Assembly (NCBI GenBank): GCA_012932295.1
Contig: JAAONU010000001.1
Span: 44,861,134-44,925,133 of the forward strand
Length of the DNA: 64,000 bases
Source of the DNA: Cyclina sinensis
Lineage: Eukaryota > Mollusca > Bivalvia > Venerida > Veneridae
Reading direction: 5' to 3'
The notes under the pieces are model-generated. The model searched no databases. It was not told the origin of the DNA and saw only the letters and a list, made by a program, of their open reading frames with translations. A program made the position numbers and the translations under genes. The first letter of the stretch is position 1, and each line of letters starts with the position of its first letter. Below are positions 36,501-50,200 of the stretch, piece by piece.

Positions 36501-37352
36501 TTTTAAACCTAAACAACTAACGGCCACACACTGAAGAACAGCATTTGAGACACTTGTGCAATTTGTCAAATCTAATGACTGAAGTCTTGGATTACACTTT
36601 AGTACTGGAATTAACAGGTCATCAGTTAACCATGCTTTTGAGTTCCTCAGGTTTAAATGAACTAAATTTGTGTTCTCATCTGTTAATATATGAAATGCGT
36701 TTGCTGTCACTTTACCCCCTATTCTAGCAATATTGATGTCTTTAGTTTGACTAAAGTATTCTTTGATCATATGTAAAGAGGTTTTGCAAACACGTCGCAG
36801 CTGGAACAAGGTCTGTACAGGAAGCAATGGTAGTATGTACTGAAACAAAACATCATCCCATGGTATGTCAAACAATGTTGTTGTTGTAGGACCTTCTTCA
36901 CTATGGTCCCCACTGAAATTAAAAGATGAAAGATAGAATTTGACTACAATAGACATCTTTGAAGTTTAACAAGTTATAATTTAAGTTGAAAGCTACATTG
37001 TTAAAGTTAAAGAAACACCTAGTAAATCTTCTTTGAAGCAATCTTCAGAACATTTCATTATATTTATGTAAGGCAGTACATCTACAGTGATGAATTTCAC
37101 CTCAATTATATCTACTGAAAATCTTTTTTTCTCAAGACTGTTTTAGTTATTGACATAATCACTATGAGCATCAAAGGAGACACAATGAATCTTGTTATAA
37201 GACTACCCTGTGACAGCTGATACAAATCAAATATATACTACACACCTTGCATGACTTTCTGAGTGTGGCATCAGATAATGACTACACTGATCTTGGTTCT
37301 CTCCTGTTACATGATCACCATGGCAACTGGGTTCCTTGATTACAGACAACAT
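33583..37352 (-). CDS. FBXL15: F-box/LRR-repeat protein 15
   Basis: Exons on the minus strand: 37246-37352 (start proposed), 36352-36912, 35483-35614 and 33583-33772. The joins are phase-consistent and give 329 residues (human about 300). The F-box is at about residues 50-90 (LFDIPWDDVLFQYILPLLPV). Leucine-rich repeats follow, with repeated LDLTNCTSVSNA, LILRDCVWLSPEGV, VDFTGCWNVNDESL and HLNIQGCWRITDDS units. The end FLAEYGKNLKMLQIRECHQV, then LRENGVKMD and the terminal NVQI, matches the FBXL15 C-terminus. FBXL15 is the substrate receptor of an SCF ubiquitin ligase; in mammals it targets SMURF1. The role here is inferred. The exon frame stays open upstream to an acceptor at 37405, so an additional 5' exon could add residues before the proposed Met. 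Introns hold tandem repeats at 33.95-34.77 kb. Confidence 0.88.
33950..34775. repeat. Tandem repeat, about five units of 162-180 bp
   Basis: The marker 'gtcatgacctgtgc' recurs at about 33965, 34127, 34307 and 34470, with a decayed copy at 34633. Each is followed by 'aaatatccaacttgccaaaa' and 'caggttaacca'. It lies in the last FBXL15 intron. Short open frames here are repeat translations. Confidence 0.8.
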
Positions 37353-38619
37353 TTTTTCTTTCTCTTTGCAGTGAGTTTCTCCACAGTTTCCTTCTCTGTA
37401 TAACCTGAAATTGATTTGTGTATCAAATTACTTAGTCCTTATGTCTGTTGCTGACATTTTCCACTATATGGTGACAATTTGTCAAAAAATACCTTTTTTT
37501 TTTTAAATTTCACATACAGATTGTTAATCAATATACTTTGTATTATCAAATACTGATTTGATTCCAAAGAAATTTAAAGCAATAATTTATGGAGATGTAA
37601 TCAGTCCCAAGGAATACCTGCAATAAAGTAAAAATAAATAGAACATACCATTGTATTTGTTTGCCAAGTGCCAATTTAACTGATAAAAAGAATTTTCACT
37701 GCAAATGTCTTCATTCTTGACTGAGACTTATGGTTACATTTGATTATATATACTTTTAACAATAACTTTTTTGTATTTTGTGATGTGTTATATAGCAAAA
37801 TCTTCATTTCACGTACAGACAAAGCTAGAATTTCATTTTTAAATACATATCAGAAGTAATAAAACAGGAACTGATAATCTTCATACAACACATGACGTTG
37901 TATGAAGAACAACCGTGGGTATCCAACAATGTTCATGAATTACAAAATGTAGTTTTCATTTCATGTGAAAGAAGCCCTAGGTATTACACATTACTGTTTA
38001 TTGCTTCAAAAATTATAATCAAATGTAACTGATAACCATTACATTCATTACCTCAGGTTTGCTACTCTGACAAGCTGTATCTACAATACAATTTTAAATT
38101 ACTTCACAATAATAACAACTTTAAAACTTAATAAGCATACTGTGTCCTAACTCGTCCATTGTTAGATATATTATATATAAACAGGAATATCATTGTTGGA
38201 ATGAAATAAATATACTGTAACCTGTATGATATATTTCATGTCCACTGATTTATGGATAAATTATTGATAACTACCTATTATAAAATTTCCTGTGTCTAAA
38301 TTTATCTCAAAGTAAAACAGAAGGTAATGTAACCTTATTTATTAAGGTGTTGGACAAAAGCATAAGATACTTCTACAACAGAAAAATATATTTCTAAAAT
38401 AAACAACCCCGCCCCCTTCCCCAAACTGTTTTATGATTACTGTAAATTCTGATTAGCTGTATCTTAAAGTCTCAATGGCATGGTAATTGCACAAGCTTGA
38501 ACCTGATGATATATGCATCAATACAGAAATGACAAAAATCTTTTCAAATTATTAAAAAAAATTCGTGGATGTATGCCTAGTCAAGTTTACATGTTCACTT
38601 TATAAAAAAATCATACTAC

Positions 38620-39621
38620 CGCTTGCAAAACTGATTAGAGTTTACACTGTTAGTGTTAGGTAAAGAACGAGACTCGTCGGTACACCTGTCAAAAAACAAT
38701 TAAAGCGCCGCCCAATGTGTTTCTTTCAAGCTCTCCCTTTTACCTGTCAAAAGTGTCATTCTAGTGTCATTCTGTGTACGAAATAGAAAGCGTTAAGGAA
38801 AATAAAACATATTGAGTGAAGATTTCCGGTAGCAACACAGCGACAATTACATAGAGGATATTTGTTTGTTTTTGTGGAAGATGAGAATTTATTTCATCGA
38901 GTGAACACCATATGTGATATTTTCACGAGTGGCGCAGCCACGAGTGAAAATATCAACATATGGTGTTCACGAGATGAAATAAATTCCCATCTTCCACTAA
39001 AAAACAAACAAATTTTCTTTTTATTTTATGCCAACACGTCAAAAATGGGTTTTTTTATGACATTTTTAATCAGGGCCTTCAATAAATTCCCCATGGTGAG
39101 CCCCAAATCAGTTAATGCGTACTTTGGTTACTCCGCACAAAAAAAAGTGCAGACAATCTCCAATACATATGATAACTTTACTTCTGCTGAAATAAACTGA
39201 ATACACTTTCATCAAATAATATTTATTTTTGTCTACACAGTTTATCAATATTTATTGAATTTTGCCATACATACTTTAATTATAAAAGCGGATTAATACT
39301 CAATATTCAATAGTTCGGGCACAAACATGTATTATCAAAATGGTAATTAACTGATTCAAAACAGTGTATTATCACTTTTATCTCACTGATATTTCCCTAT
39401 ATTTCATTGGTAGGCATAAAATAAGACACAGCAACTTTGGCACCACTCAGGCACATTTTTCTGGCTACAGGTAGATTGCAAGATGCAGTTTTACCCGAGA
39501 AAACTGCTTTGCTTTGATTGGATGATCAGTAAAGTTACAGTTTAAACTACTGAAATAAACACTGTAACGTCACTTTTTACAGTTTTCTGAATACAAGAAA
39601 CTCTAATCAGTTTTGCAAGCG
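38620..39621. mobile_element. About 1.0-kb element with perfect 24-bp terminal inverted repeats
   Basis: The left end 38620-38643 (begins CGCTTGCAAAACTGATTAGA) and right end 39598-39621 are exact reverse complements. Similarity extends weakly outward (catact / agtatg). No transposase frame was seen, so it is probably non-autonomous. It contains the large palindrome at 38861-39012. It lies upstream of the FBXL15 coding exons, so it may sit within or beside the unlocated first FBXL15 exon or promoter. Confidence 0.75.
38861..39012. repeat. Near-perfect palindrome, arms about 74 bp
   Basis: The arms run outward from a centre GTGGC-gca-GCCAC near 38936. Both outer ends are TTTGTTTGTTT-type tracts and the arms agree at roughly nine positions in ten by eye. 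The plus-strand open frame at 38862-39200 reads through it and is not a gene. Confidence 0.85.
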
Positions 39622-39673
39622 AAAGTATGTGGTCAGAGACTAGTAATCTGTATATCCAATATTTTGTTTATAA

Positions 39674-40157
39674 CTTCAACTTAATACTGTAAAAAGTCAA
39701 TACTGACTATACTAGGAAGGTGCATGTCAGGAACATTAAAAATATAAAAGATAAGAAAAAGAAAACAAGATTTTACTAAAGATCTTACTTAAACATTTAT
39801 TGTGAATGTTTAAAATCCTTAAAACTTGTTTACTCCACTGATAAAAGCTGGCACAGTTGGGGCAGCCTCAATCTCGGTCGGAAATTCATTCCAGAGTCGT
39901 ATAGTCCTTGGGAAGAATGAGTACATGTGATGTAGTGTTTTTGATTGTGGGATGAGGATTTGTTGTTTCTTGTGTAAGATGACAGTGATCGACATTGACC
40001 TGTTTGTTCTTTATTTTGCTTGGCATGACCAGGTTGGCTTGGTTTAGCCTTTGCTCTAGTGTTGACCATTTTAAATCCTTTATCAGGTTTGTTACACTGC
40101 TTGTATAGTGGTAGTCATCATGAACACACCTTGCACATGACCTCTGGACCATTTCTA
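39674..40157 (-). pseudogene. LINE 3' fragment, copy A
   Basis: The minus strand encodes a decayed version of the C-terminal segment intact at 61112-61459 (MVQRSCARCVHDDYHYTSSV, ELKWSTLEQR-like). It is broken by frameshifts between about 39886 and 40070. The 3' end finishes in the same AACTTC-type tail (as given on the plus strand) as the copies at 41.8 and 61 kb. The 5' part is missing. Confidence 0.75.
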
Positions 40158-40199
40158 TTGATCACTATTTCAGTAACACTAATACACTGCCAGTATCCA

Positions 40200-41690
40200 T
40201 TCTCTATAGCAGGTATCTTAGATTTTTGATGTATCTTTATAACATTTCAGAAATATATATTTAGTCTTTAACAAAAAGTGTAATTTCCTTTCATTAAAGC
40301 TAAACTTTCCTCACTGCTGTTATGTAACCAAGCCTTGAAGTGCCTTACAATGTAAGTTACATGTACATAAAGAGCTTCAGAAATGCGATAGTACAAATAC
40401 AAAAATTTTATCTATAGTTGGTATTTTTAATAAAGAAATTAACATTTACTATGAATAGCTACTGACTGACAACACGAACCTGATGCCGTGTATCAATAAA
40501 TAAAATAAAGATTAAGATTTTAGTTACATAATATATATATAGTGGAGATTTTTTTTGGCTTTTTAAGTTAATTATTGATAGAATTTCAGGCTCCTGTGTG
40601 TACTTATTTATATTGTTAGTAAATCATAAGAAGGAATACGAACCTGATAATAACTCATTTAATCGATGTTGAATTCTTACTGAGAAAAAGATATATGTTG
40701 CTTTAAAGACTGAAATCAGGTTGAGTATTTAGTTTTGTTGCTCTCTTCCTAATTTTGTTCTTGTTCATTTCTGACATAACGTATTTTAAAACAGTATATC
40801 TGATTCGACAACTGGTAGTGACTTTGACCAATCATAACTTTTTATACAATCTTAGCCTGCAAGCGTTGAAAAGACTTGGAATTATTGCAAAAATTTGGTA
40901 AAGTTTACAAAATAAATCGTCCTTTTAGCGGTCTTTTTCAAAGTTTCCGAACGAAAATTATGTGAAATGAGATTCAGAAATCTAAGATACATTTTGATAA
41001 GGAATGTCACTTTTTCTTAAATTTTTGGAAGAACATTTTTAAGTGTTATATATTTTCGCGACAAAAAAATATTTCTGACTAAAGTGAATACGCGTTATTC
41101 AAGATACAAGAAGCTTTAAATCAAGTCGGTTTTTATCAGTCATAAAATATTAGCTATAAAGCTATTTACCGACAAGAACAAAAGACTCCAAACATATTAG
41201 TTAACATATTACAACCTGTAAAATAAGATATCTTTTTTTTTTGGCTTTACACATCCGGGTAATTTTTAAAGGTATTATATCTGTACTTGGGTGTTACTCA
41301 GATTTTATCGTTGAGCAATATGTAACTTCAAGATTAAAAATTACAAAAACTAGAACATATAACAAAAGAAAATGTCATACATGTAATTTCCGAGACCTAC
41401 GGCCTCATAAGTGCATTTTTAACGATTCTAATTAATTAAAGGTGTAAGGTTTCATAACAAACAACTTTAAAGTCACATAGGCCCCAGCGATAAAATCCAA
41501 GTAACGACCGACAACTGCATGCTTAAATTAGTAAGTTACTGTTATCTGATTGGTTAATGGCTAGACTGACGTCATGCTTAAGCTGAGAATATATGATATA
41601 GATTGTGGAAGCATTAATTAAAGCAAAATTAAAATTAAATTTAACAAAATCATGCAAAAAGATCACATTTAAAAACTAAAGCAGTGACAT
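40200..41690. other. Intergenic DNA between LINE fragments
   Basis: No exon or structured repeat was recognised. There is a short (AT)n tract near 40532. Confidence 0.35.
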
Positions 41691-41696
41691 TATACA

Positions 41697-41818
41697 GCAC
41701 ATATTGGAAGATATCAAGTTACAATACTGACACAAAAAGAAAAAGAAAGCATACAATAGCACATATTGGAAGATATCAAGTTATGATATTGGTAAAAAAG
41801 AGAGAAAGAAAGTATAAA
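41697..41818. repeat. 61-bp tandem duplication
   Basis: Two units begin 'agcacatattggaagatatc' at about 41697 and 41758, differing at a few bases. Confidence 0.75.
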
Positions 41819-41844
41819 ATCTAAAACTAAAAGGGAATAAGATA

Positions 41845-42305
41845 TCAACTTCAACTTATTACTGCCAAACGTCAATACTGACTATACTACGCAGGCGCAA
41901 GTCAGGAACATTTAAATTATAAAAGATAATAACAAAGAAAACAAGATTTAATTGAAGATTCACTTAAACATTTATTTCAAGTACTTAAAATCTATAAAAC
42001 TTGTTTAGTCCACTGATAAAAGCTGGCACAGTTGGGGTAGCCTTAATCTCAGTCGGTAATTCGTTCCAGAGTCGTATAGTTCTTTGGAAGAATGAGTTCA
42101 TGTGATGTTGTGTTTTTGATTGTGGAATGAGGAATTTGCTGTTTCTTGTGTTTGTAAGGTGTTTGTGATCAACATTGACCTGATTGTTTTTTTTTTTTGT
42201 GTAGCATGACTAGGCTGGCATGGTTTTGCCTTTGTTCTAAAGATGACCATTTTAGTTCTTTGATCATGTTTGTTACACTGCTTGTTTAGTGGTAATCATT
42301 AATAA
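41845..42305 (-). pseudogene. LINE 3' fragment, copy B
   Basis: Closely similar by eye to copy C at 60965-61430, with the same tail and C-terminal coding remnant. It is truncated further downstream and damaged by small indels (e.g. a T run near 42190). No usable frame remains. Confidence 0.75.
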
Positions 42306-42765
42306 TCAGTAATAATTCAGTAAGATATACTATACAAAGTTAATCTGCAACAATAGCTAGCACATAAAAGCAAAATTTGCATGCAGTAATAAGATGAAAA
42401 TTAAATACAAAAAACAATAAAACACAGACATGATACAGCACATACTGGCAACAAAAAACTACACAAGCAGTTTTACTAAAAATGAAAGAACATACATACA
42501 CAATCAGGTAGAGGAAAAAGGTTTTATGTTAAAAAAAAAGCATCTCTGACTACAGTAGGGAATAAGAACAGATATGAAAAGCAAAAGGGAAAAATAAAAA
42601 AAAAATGTAATCAATAGGCAACTAAAATAAAATATAAATTTAAGACTTCTTAAAATGAATCACAAAATCTAAATATAGAATGTATAAGACTTTTCATAAT
42701 CATTCACTTCAATACCTGATATGAAGGATAAACTTCTTTTGTTCACAGTAATATAGACATCAGCA

Positions 42766-43276
42766 GCGATGATGGACGAAATGTACAACTGCATTAGTGT
42801 ACCACTGCACAAGTGTACCATTTTTGGACGAAGCATACCACATATGAATTCTACAGTAAATTATTTGATAATTGCCAGCCATTGCGATAGTGTCAATAAC
42901 ATTGACACATTGATATAATTTGCACTTACAACAAAGTTAATTGTGACAAACAAAATAAATTGGTAATTTGATTAAAAGAGCAAATAATGACAAAGAACAA
43001 TGTTTTATCTTATTTGTTCATACATAAGATTGTTTTAATAGTAATATATGATATAAATATGTATAGAGAACAGTTTGAAAAAGAACAACAAATTATTATC
43101 GCTAATATTCAGTTATTACAGTGTTTTAAATAGTCTTTATTTTCTTTGACAATTGATAGTCAATAATGTTATTTACTATATAATTCATATGTGGTTCGCT
43201 TCGTGCAGAAATATGGTACACTTTGTCCTGGCATGCTTGTGCAGTGGTACACTTTGTCCGACATTTCATCAGCAGA
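42766..43276. mobile_element. Foldback/MITE-like element with roughly 85-95 bp inverted ends
   Basis: Left arm 42766-42850 and right arm about 43183-43276 are imperfect reverse complements. They share 'agtgtaccactgcacaag', 'acgaagc' and 'accacatatgaatt' blocks in order, with two small indels. About 330 bp of AT-rich spacer separates them. No ORF is present. Confidence 0.7.
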
Positions 43277-43489
43277 TGAGAGTCAAGCTTTGACATTTGT
43301 TATAAGTGCCAAGCTGTTTGCAGTTATATGAACTGAGTCATGTGTGCTTTTCAATGTATTACAATTTGCTGAAAGACACATACCATGCTCTGCGTAGGAG
43401 AAATCAAGGTTATCAAAATTTAGAGATATTGAGCTTGTTATGTGTATGGCAATAATTCTACACGTCAGCCATAATTGTAAGGCGAAGAT

Positions 43490-43935
43490 GTCAAGATAAC
43501 TGTGACCTTGACCACAAAAAGTTTGTCAGATCAATAAATAGAGAACACCTTGGCCTGGAGGCATCAGATTTAGTGGAGAGCTTGGTCATGTTTGGTAGAT
43601 GATTGGTAGATGACCCCTATTGAGTTTTGAGGTTAAAGGTCAAGGTCACAGAAAAGCTTGTCTGATCAGTAAATAGAAAACATCTTGGCCTACAGTCATC
43701 AGATTTGGTGGGGAGAATGGTCATGACTATAATATGACCTGTATTGATTTTGAGGTCAGTAAGTCAAAGGTCAAAGGCACAGTGACTTTCACCTCAAAAG
43801 CTGGTCTACAGGCATTAGATTTGGTTGGGAGGATGGTCATGACTGGTAGATGGCCCCTATTGATTTTGAGGGTTGTATGTCAAAGGTCAAGGTCAAGTTT
43901 AGAAGTCCATGTAACATCACTAATTGGTTGCCATT
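43490..43935. repeat. Degenerate tandem repeat (about 115-bp units)
   Basis: Blocks such as 'gaggtcaaggtcac'-like and 'catcagatttggtggggag' recur about every 110-120 bp, roughly four times. It lies just upstream of POLR3D. The small open frame at 43734-43937 is repeat-derived. Confidence 0.6.
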
Positions 43936-44273
43936 AGGAGGGCATACATGTTTCACAAGCATCTCATATTTTGATGATTATGAGAATTTGTCTAAGAAAT
44001 AAAGTTTGCATCTCAAGAAGGATCATTCAAAGTCTATTATACTAAAAGTAAAAAGGTTAAGTCTAGTTCACATATCAGTGATGCTTTAGGAAAGTCAGTG
44101 TCTTCTGAAAGTTAAGTGGAACTTAGATAGATATAATCCTTATATAATGTCAGCACTTTGCTTGTGTTGCTTGGACCTTTAGCTGTCGTTGCTTAACTAC
44201 CAGTAATTAACTTATTTACATTACATTAGGTGTGCTGGTGTGACTGTGACAGGAAGAAACAGACTTTGTGGTG

Positions 44274-47200
44274 ATGGCATCTGGTGGAGATTCACCACAG
44301 CTCCCTAGAGGTCTTATTGGAAGAACAGGGGCACCAAGTGGAAAAGGGGCAAGGTAGCTATGCTTTTCAATTGACAAGAGATAAAATATAACTGTTTCAT
44401 TGATTCCTTGCAACTAAACTGGCATAGAACCACTTTTCTGTTTGGGTTCTAGACTGTTTTTAGCTTTACATCATACTATCTTTTAAATTTTTAGCTCACC
44501 AGAATACATGCTCAGTGTGAGTCTTTGTGATACCTAGATGTCTGGTGTCTGCTGCCCTTTGTCAACATTTTTCGTTTTCTAAAACAAAGATAAAATTTGA
44601 TTTTTTTAAAAGGCATAATCTTTAAATGACACTCATTCAAAATTTTGTCAGTTAGTCAGCTGAATAAGAAAATCTTTAAAACTCTTCTTGTTTGAAACCA
44701 GAAAGTCCAGAGTTTGCATGCAAGGGATTAAGACTGATATAGACAAACATTTTTAAAACTTTGTCTGAAACCATAAAGCTAAGACTTCTGAATTTATATG
44801 GAGCATTGTCTAGTGAATGTTTACCAGTATTTTTTTAATCTTGCCTCTTGGGTTATTAAAGCATAAAACTTGGCTAACATGACTTAGAAAAAAAATGTGA
44901 AATTAAAGAGAAAAATATTTGAAAATCTTTTTAAAATCTGTTTTTAAATTTTTTTTTTATAGTTCTTTATTTTATTTTTATGCCCCCGAAGGACGGCATA
45001 TAGGTTTTGAATAGTCCATCTACAAATGTATCTCTCCATCTGAAAACCTTAACATTGGCCATAACTTCCTTATTAGTCAATGGATTTACCTCATACTTGG
45101 ACACAAAAAAATTTCAGACAAGATTTTGCCACTGACATGGATTTGGTTGACCTTAACCCTCAATGACCTTGACCTTGAAGGTCAAATTGTCAGAAAACTT
45201 AACATTGCCCTTAACTTTCTTATTAGTAAATGGATTTACTTCCTGCTTGAACATAACATCCTTTCCACTGACGTATATTTGTTTGTCCTTGACCCCTGAA
45301 TGACCTTGACCTCAAAAGTCTGATTGTCAAAAATACTTAATATTGGCCAAAACTCCATTACTAAACAGATTTATTTCATGTTTGCACACAACAACCCTTT
45401 GGGAGAAATCTTCTAAATACATATATTTTTTTTTACCTTGACCCTTAAATGCCTTTGACTTTGAGGGAGAATTGAAAAATAAAAAACCCACTTCTTTTGA
45501 ATCAACATGTTTAGTTTATGTTTTTCTTCTTTACACTTGTACTACATTCAAAGATTTGAGCCTGTGTTTCATATCAAATAATGTTTGTGATTTCAGGTTA
45601 CCTTCTATCAGAGGTCCAAGAGATTTAACACTGGGTGGAGTACAGAAGAAGGTGTTTGTCCCAAATATACCAGCTAGGAGGAGTAAACAGAATGAAAGGT
45701 AAAATACCAAACTAGCAAAAAATAAAAGAAGCATTTTTACAGCAGTTATAGTTTAGTTAAAAGTCTTCAGCCTCCTAAAATTATAAATATATTTTTGGGC
45801 AGCAGTGCTTCAAATATTTTGTGGCCTAATAAGAATTTTCCAACTTTCCATGTTTTTTTTTTTTTTTGCATTGAACTGGTGATTTGTATATCTTGTTAAT
45901 TTTTGTTTATTTTGTTCCTGACCTTGAAGTTCACCTTCCATCCACTTACCAGTTTATTTCTTTGAGAGTTGCTTAGTGCTTAAAACATATTAATTAGTTT
46001 TGAGTGAATTTTATTTTACAGCACGACTAGTGATACAGCAGGTGCAGCCTCCTCATCAAAACCAAGTGACAGCAAAGCTGGACATCATAACTCCGGTCCC
46101 AGGGGCAGAGGGAGGGATTCACATGACAGGGGTCGAGGTCGTGGAAGGGGTCGAATGTCGGCCAATGTGATACAGACACATTCCTTGTTTGAACAAGGTC
46201 CTACAGAAAAGATTCATAAACCTTCAGGAGGTAAATAATCAAAGTGCTAATGAGCATTATTTCAGTGTCTATGGTAATAGGTTCTAAGTGATAATAATTA
46301 TGAAATAAATGACATACCAGTATGGTAATAATCAGCTCTCTCCTTTTCTACCCACTGTATGGCTTTGCCTAGTATGGTATTTGTAATATGCTGGCTTATT
46401 GGTCTAGAGAAATTCTTATATTTTGCATATATGTTACCTGATTAAGGGTGTGGAATTCTGAAATGCACCTAGGGGTTGTTTTTTTGTTTTTGTTTTTCTT
46501 AAGCTAGTTTAATCAGATAAAAATGTTAAACCATTGTGTTGAAGAGTAACTAAGTCATTTGAACATTTAGCAGTAAAAAGCTTTGAATTGCCAGCTTCTC
46601 TTCCAGATGTTACATGGTCTGACTTATTCTGTCATGAATATCACTAATACTTAGATAGCCAGAAAATGATATCTTGTATTTATAGCCCAAGTACAAAATA
46701 CTTGAATGTTATTTCAGGTGGTGACTACTCATACTCAGGGGGTGGTAGAGGTGGTTCATCTGGATCTAGTCCAAAGAAGTCAGTGAAAAGAGAGAAAACA
46801 GATGAGGAGACAAAGGAAGTTCTGGATCATTTGCTGCGAGATGATGTATGTGATATTGTTACCATGCATTCTAAAGCGTTCAAACTTCATGTCTTTGGTT
46901 AAATAGACTTACAAATGTCAATTAAGTTGTGTTAGGATCATGTAAACATTAGTTTTAGTGGTTGAAAAATGTCTTAGAGATGGAAATGTTGGAATCTTAA
47001 GTGTTTTTACTACAACCTATGTCTTATTTAATCAATAAATATATGCCTGCTAATTCCCTTGCTTTAAAATTTGAAGTGTAAGGGGTGTTGATACTAAACT
47101 TTTATCAGAAATTATTTATCATTACGAAAAAGATTGCACCTGCATTTAATTTTGAAATTACTGAAATGTTAATGTAAGTGAAACTGTTTTGCAAAAGAGA

Positions 47201-50200
47201 AGTAAACCATTTTTGTTTAGAAAATATATTAAATGAAAATTCTTTTTGAATCGTTAGTTTATTGCTGGCCATGGTTTTGAAGAAGAGGATATTTCACTGA
47301 TGCCTGTCAAACTTCCAATAGAAATCAAAACAGAATCAACTACAAAGTCAGACGATTTTACAAAGGTCAAGGTCAAATCAGAACCAATGGATACAGATGA
47401 GGTCAAGGACATTGTAAAAGGTCAAGCTTTCAAGTCAGGAAAGGACGATATGTTTAGAGGGAAAACAGAAGAAAAACAAATAACCTGTAGTGAATTGTTT
47501 ACAAATCCTGTCAAATCCGGTTTGTATAAAATTATTTCTTTTTAGATAATGAATTTAGAAATTAAAAGAAAGACACATTGAAGGTAGGACTTGAAATTTC
47601 TTATTAGATTTCAAAAAACTTTAAATTCATTCCAATACAGCTGGTTGACAAGTTAGCAAATAATTAGTGAAATGGTACCAAAGACTGCCAGGAAGGGGGC
47701 TGGACACACAAGGTAAGAGAGCATTACATGGATAGGAATGTTCGATTAACCTTTTAGTCTGGCTATTTCAGTAGAAATGAGTGTACAGGTGAATCTGTTC
47801 ATGCTGTAATGGAATGGCTTAAAAAATTCATAGATAAAATTTAACAGTGCACCATCCTGGTAAATCATAAATCCAACCCCAGCACTTTAAAAATGGACCA
47901 ACCCAATTTGACAAGAAAAGATTTTGCATTGTAAAATAACCGCCCCTAAAAAACTTCTCTGTTTTGCCTTCCTGGGATGGTATGTATGTTTTACTGGAAT
48001 GGCTCTAATATCACAGATAGCAATCTCCTTGCATACTTAAATAATGGATAATCACTAAAGTTATATTTAGATAAGCGGGGTTTCCTCTGGAAAATATTAA
48101 GTTGTCACCAACTAATTTGCTAGCTGGTATAAATATTTGCTAGTTGGAGCCAATGGAGATTGCTAGGAGACATAACACTGCTTAATTTTTCAAACATGTA
48201 TCACTAACACAAAATACTTTATCAGTTAGAATTTAAGCTATCCCATTGCAACATCAGGAGCACATGTATGTCATGATTCTTACATACAGACTTTTATTTC
48301 TTAGAGTGTTTTGGCATTTTATATTCTATTTTTAAGATTTACTTGTATATAGGTGGTTGTACCTATTAATAAAATGTGAATGATTCAGTATATATATAAA
48401 CATTCCAACAGGAAAGTGGTGGTTAAACTTTAAAATTTAATGGTTTGAAACTGTTTTAATTACTTAAATTTTGAATTTGAATTTTTAGCTGTAGGCAGAC
48501 TATAACATGTACTCACACTGTTTTGTATAGTAAAAAGCACTAAAAAACATGTTTCCATCACAGAGGAAGGGCAACTACTGTACTTCCAGCTTCCAGACAT
48601 GTTACCTGGTCTGCCTGTAACCAAAGATGAGGAGTTTAAGAAAAAGAAGACAACAGAAACATCCAGTGACTCACAGGTGTGTCCTCATACTGTTTTAATA
48701 TGTTTAACAATCCTTTGTTTCTTGTTTGGAGTATTTGAATATTTTCAGCTTCTGATCAGAAAGAATGCTTGTCATTGCATAAGACAATAATGCTAATATT
48801 CAAATATGTCTTTTTAACAAAATAACATATCATTAATTATGCCCCCCATCAAAGATGAGGGGGCATATAGTTTTGCAAATGTCGGTCTGTTGGTAGGTCG
48901 GTCGGTCCATCAGTAGACACTTCGTTTCCGATCAATAACTAAAGAACGCTTTGACCAAGGTTCACCAAACTTGGTATGCTGGTTGGTCATCACCAGTAGA
49001 TGACCCCTATTGATTTTGAGGTCATTAGGTCAAAGTTCAAGCTCACAGGGACCTTCATCCTAACAACGGTTTCTGATCAATTACTAGAGAACGCTTTGAC
49101 CAAGGTTCACCAAACTTGGTATGGTGATTGGTCATCACCAGTAGATGACCCCTATTGACTTTGAGGTCATTAGGTCAAAGGTCAAGATCACAGAGACTTT
49201 CATCCTAAAAACGGTTTCTGATCAATAACTAGAGAATGCTTTGACCTAGGTTCACCAAACTTGGTATGCTGGTTGGTCATCACCAGTAGATGACCCCTAT
49301 TGATTTTGAGGTCATTAGGTCAAAGGTCAAGGCCACAGGGACCTTGATCCTAAAAACGGTTTCCAATCAATAACTGGAGAACGCTTTGACCTAGGTTCAC
49401 CAAACTTGGTATGCTGGTTGGTCATCACCAGTAGATGACCCCTATTGATTTTGAGGTCATTAGGTCAAAGGTCAAGCTCACGGACTTTCATCCTAAAAAC
49501 GGCTTTCGATCAATAACTAGAGAACGCTTTGACCTAGGTTCACCAAACTTGGTATGCTGGTTGGTCATCACCAGTAGATGACCCCTATTGATTTTGAGGT
49601 CATTAGGTCAAAGGTCAAGATCACAGAGACTTTCATCCCAAAAACGGTTTCCGATCAATAACTAGAGAACGCTTTGACCTAGGTTCACCAACTTGGTATG
49701 CTGGTTGGTCATCACCAGTAGATGACCCCTATTGATTTGTCAGAAAGGTTGTTTTGATGATTTGTAGCTCAAGTTTGGATATGGGTTATCTGGGGTCAAA
49801 AACTATGTCACAGAGCCTAAATATCAAAAAACCTTGTTAACACTGTAGAGGCTTCTTTTTCAGTCTAAATATCCTGGAAATTTGTCAGAAAGATTGTTTG
49901 GTAATTTCTAGCTCAAGTTCAAATATGGGACATCTAGGTTCAAAACTAGGTCAAAGAGCCCAAATATGGAAAAACCTTGTTAACACCCTAGAGGTAACAT
50001 TTTCAGTACAAATAACCTTGAAATTTGTCAAAGAGATTGTTTCAATAATTTCTAGGTCAAGTTCGAATATGGGTCATCTGGGGTCAATTAACCAGGTCCA
50101 TAGCAACTTTGTTAAAAGCAGTCATACTCAGGTGAGCGATACAGGGCCATCATGGCCCTCTTGTTTTTATTCTTAATGAGTCTTTGTAGTCATTTGACTT

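Noticed and set aside
38690..38790. Possible FBXL15 first exon (MTLLT before gtaaaa) on the minus strand
   Set aside because: It ends in phase 1, while the next exon needs a phase-2 partner; joining gives an early stop.
38862..39200. 112-codon plus-strand open frame
   Set aside because: It is created by the long palindrome and flanking AT-rich DNA inside a terminal-repeat element.
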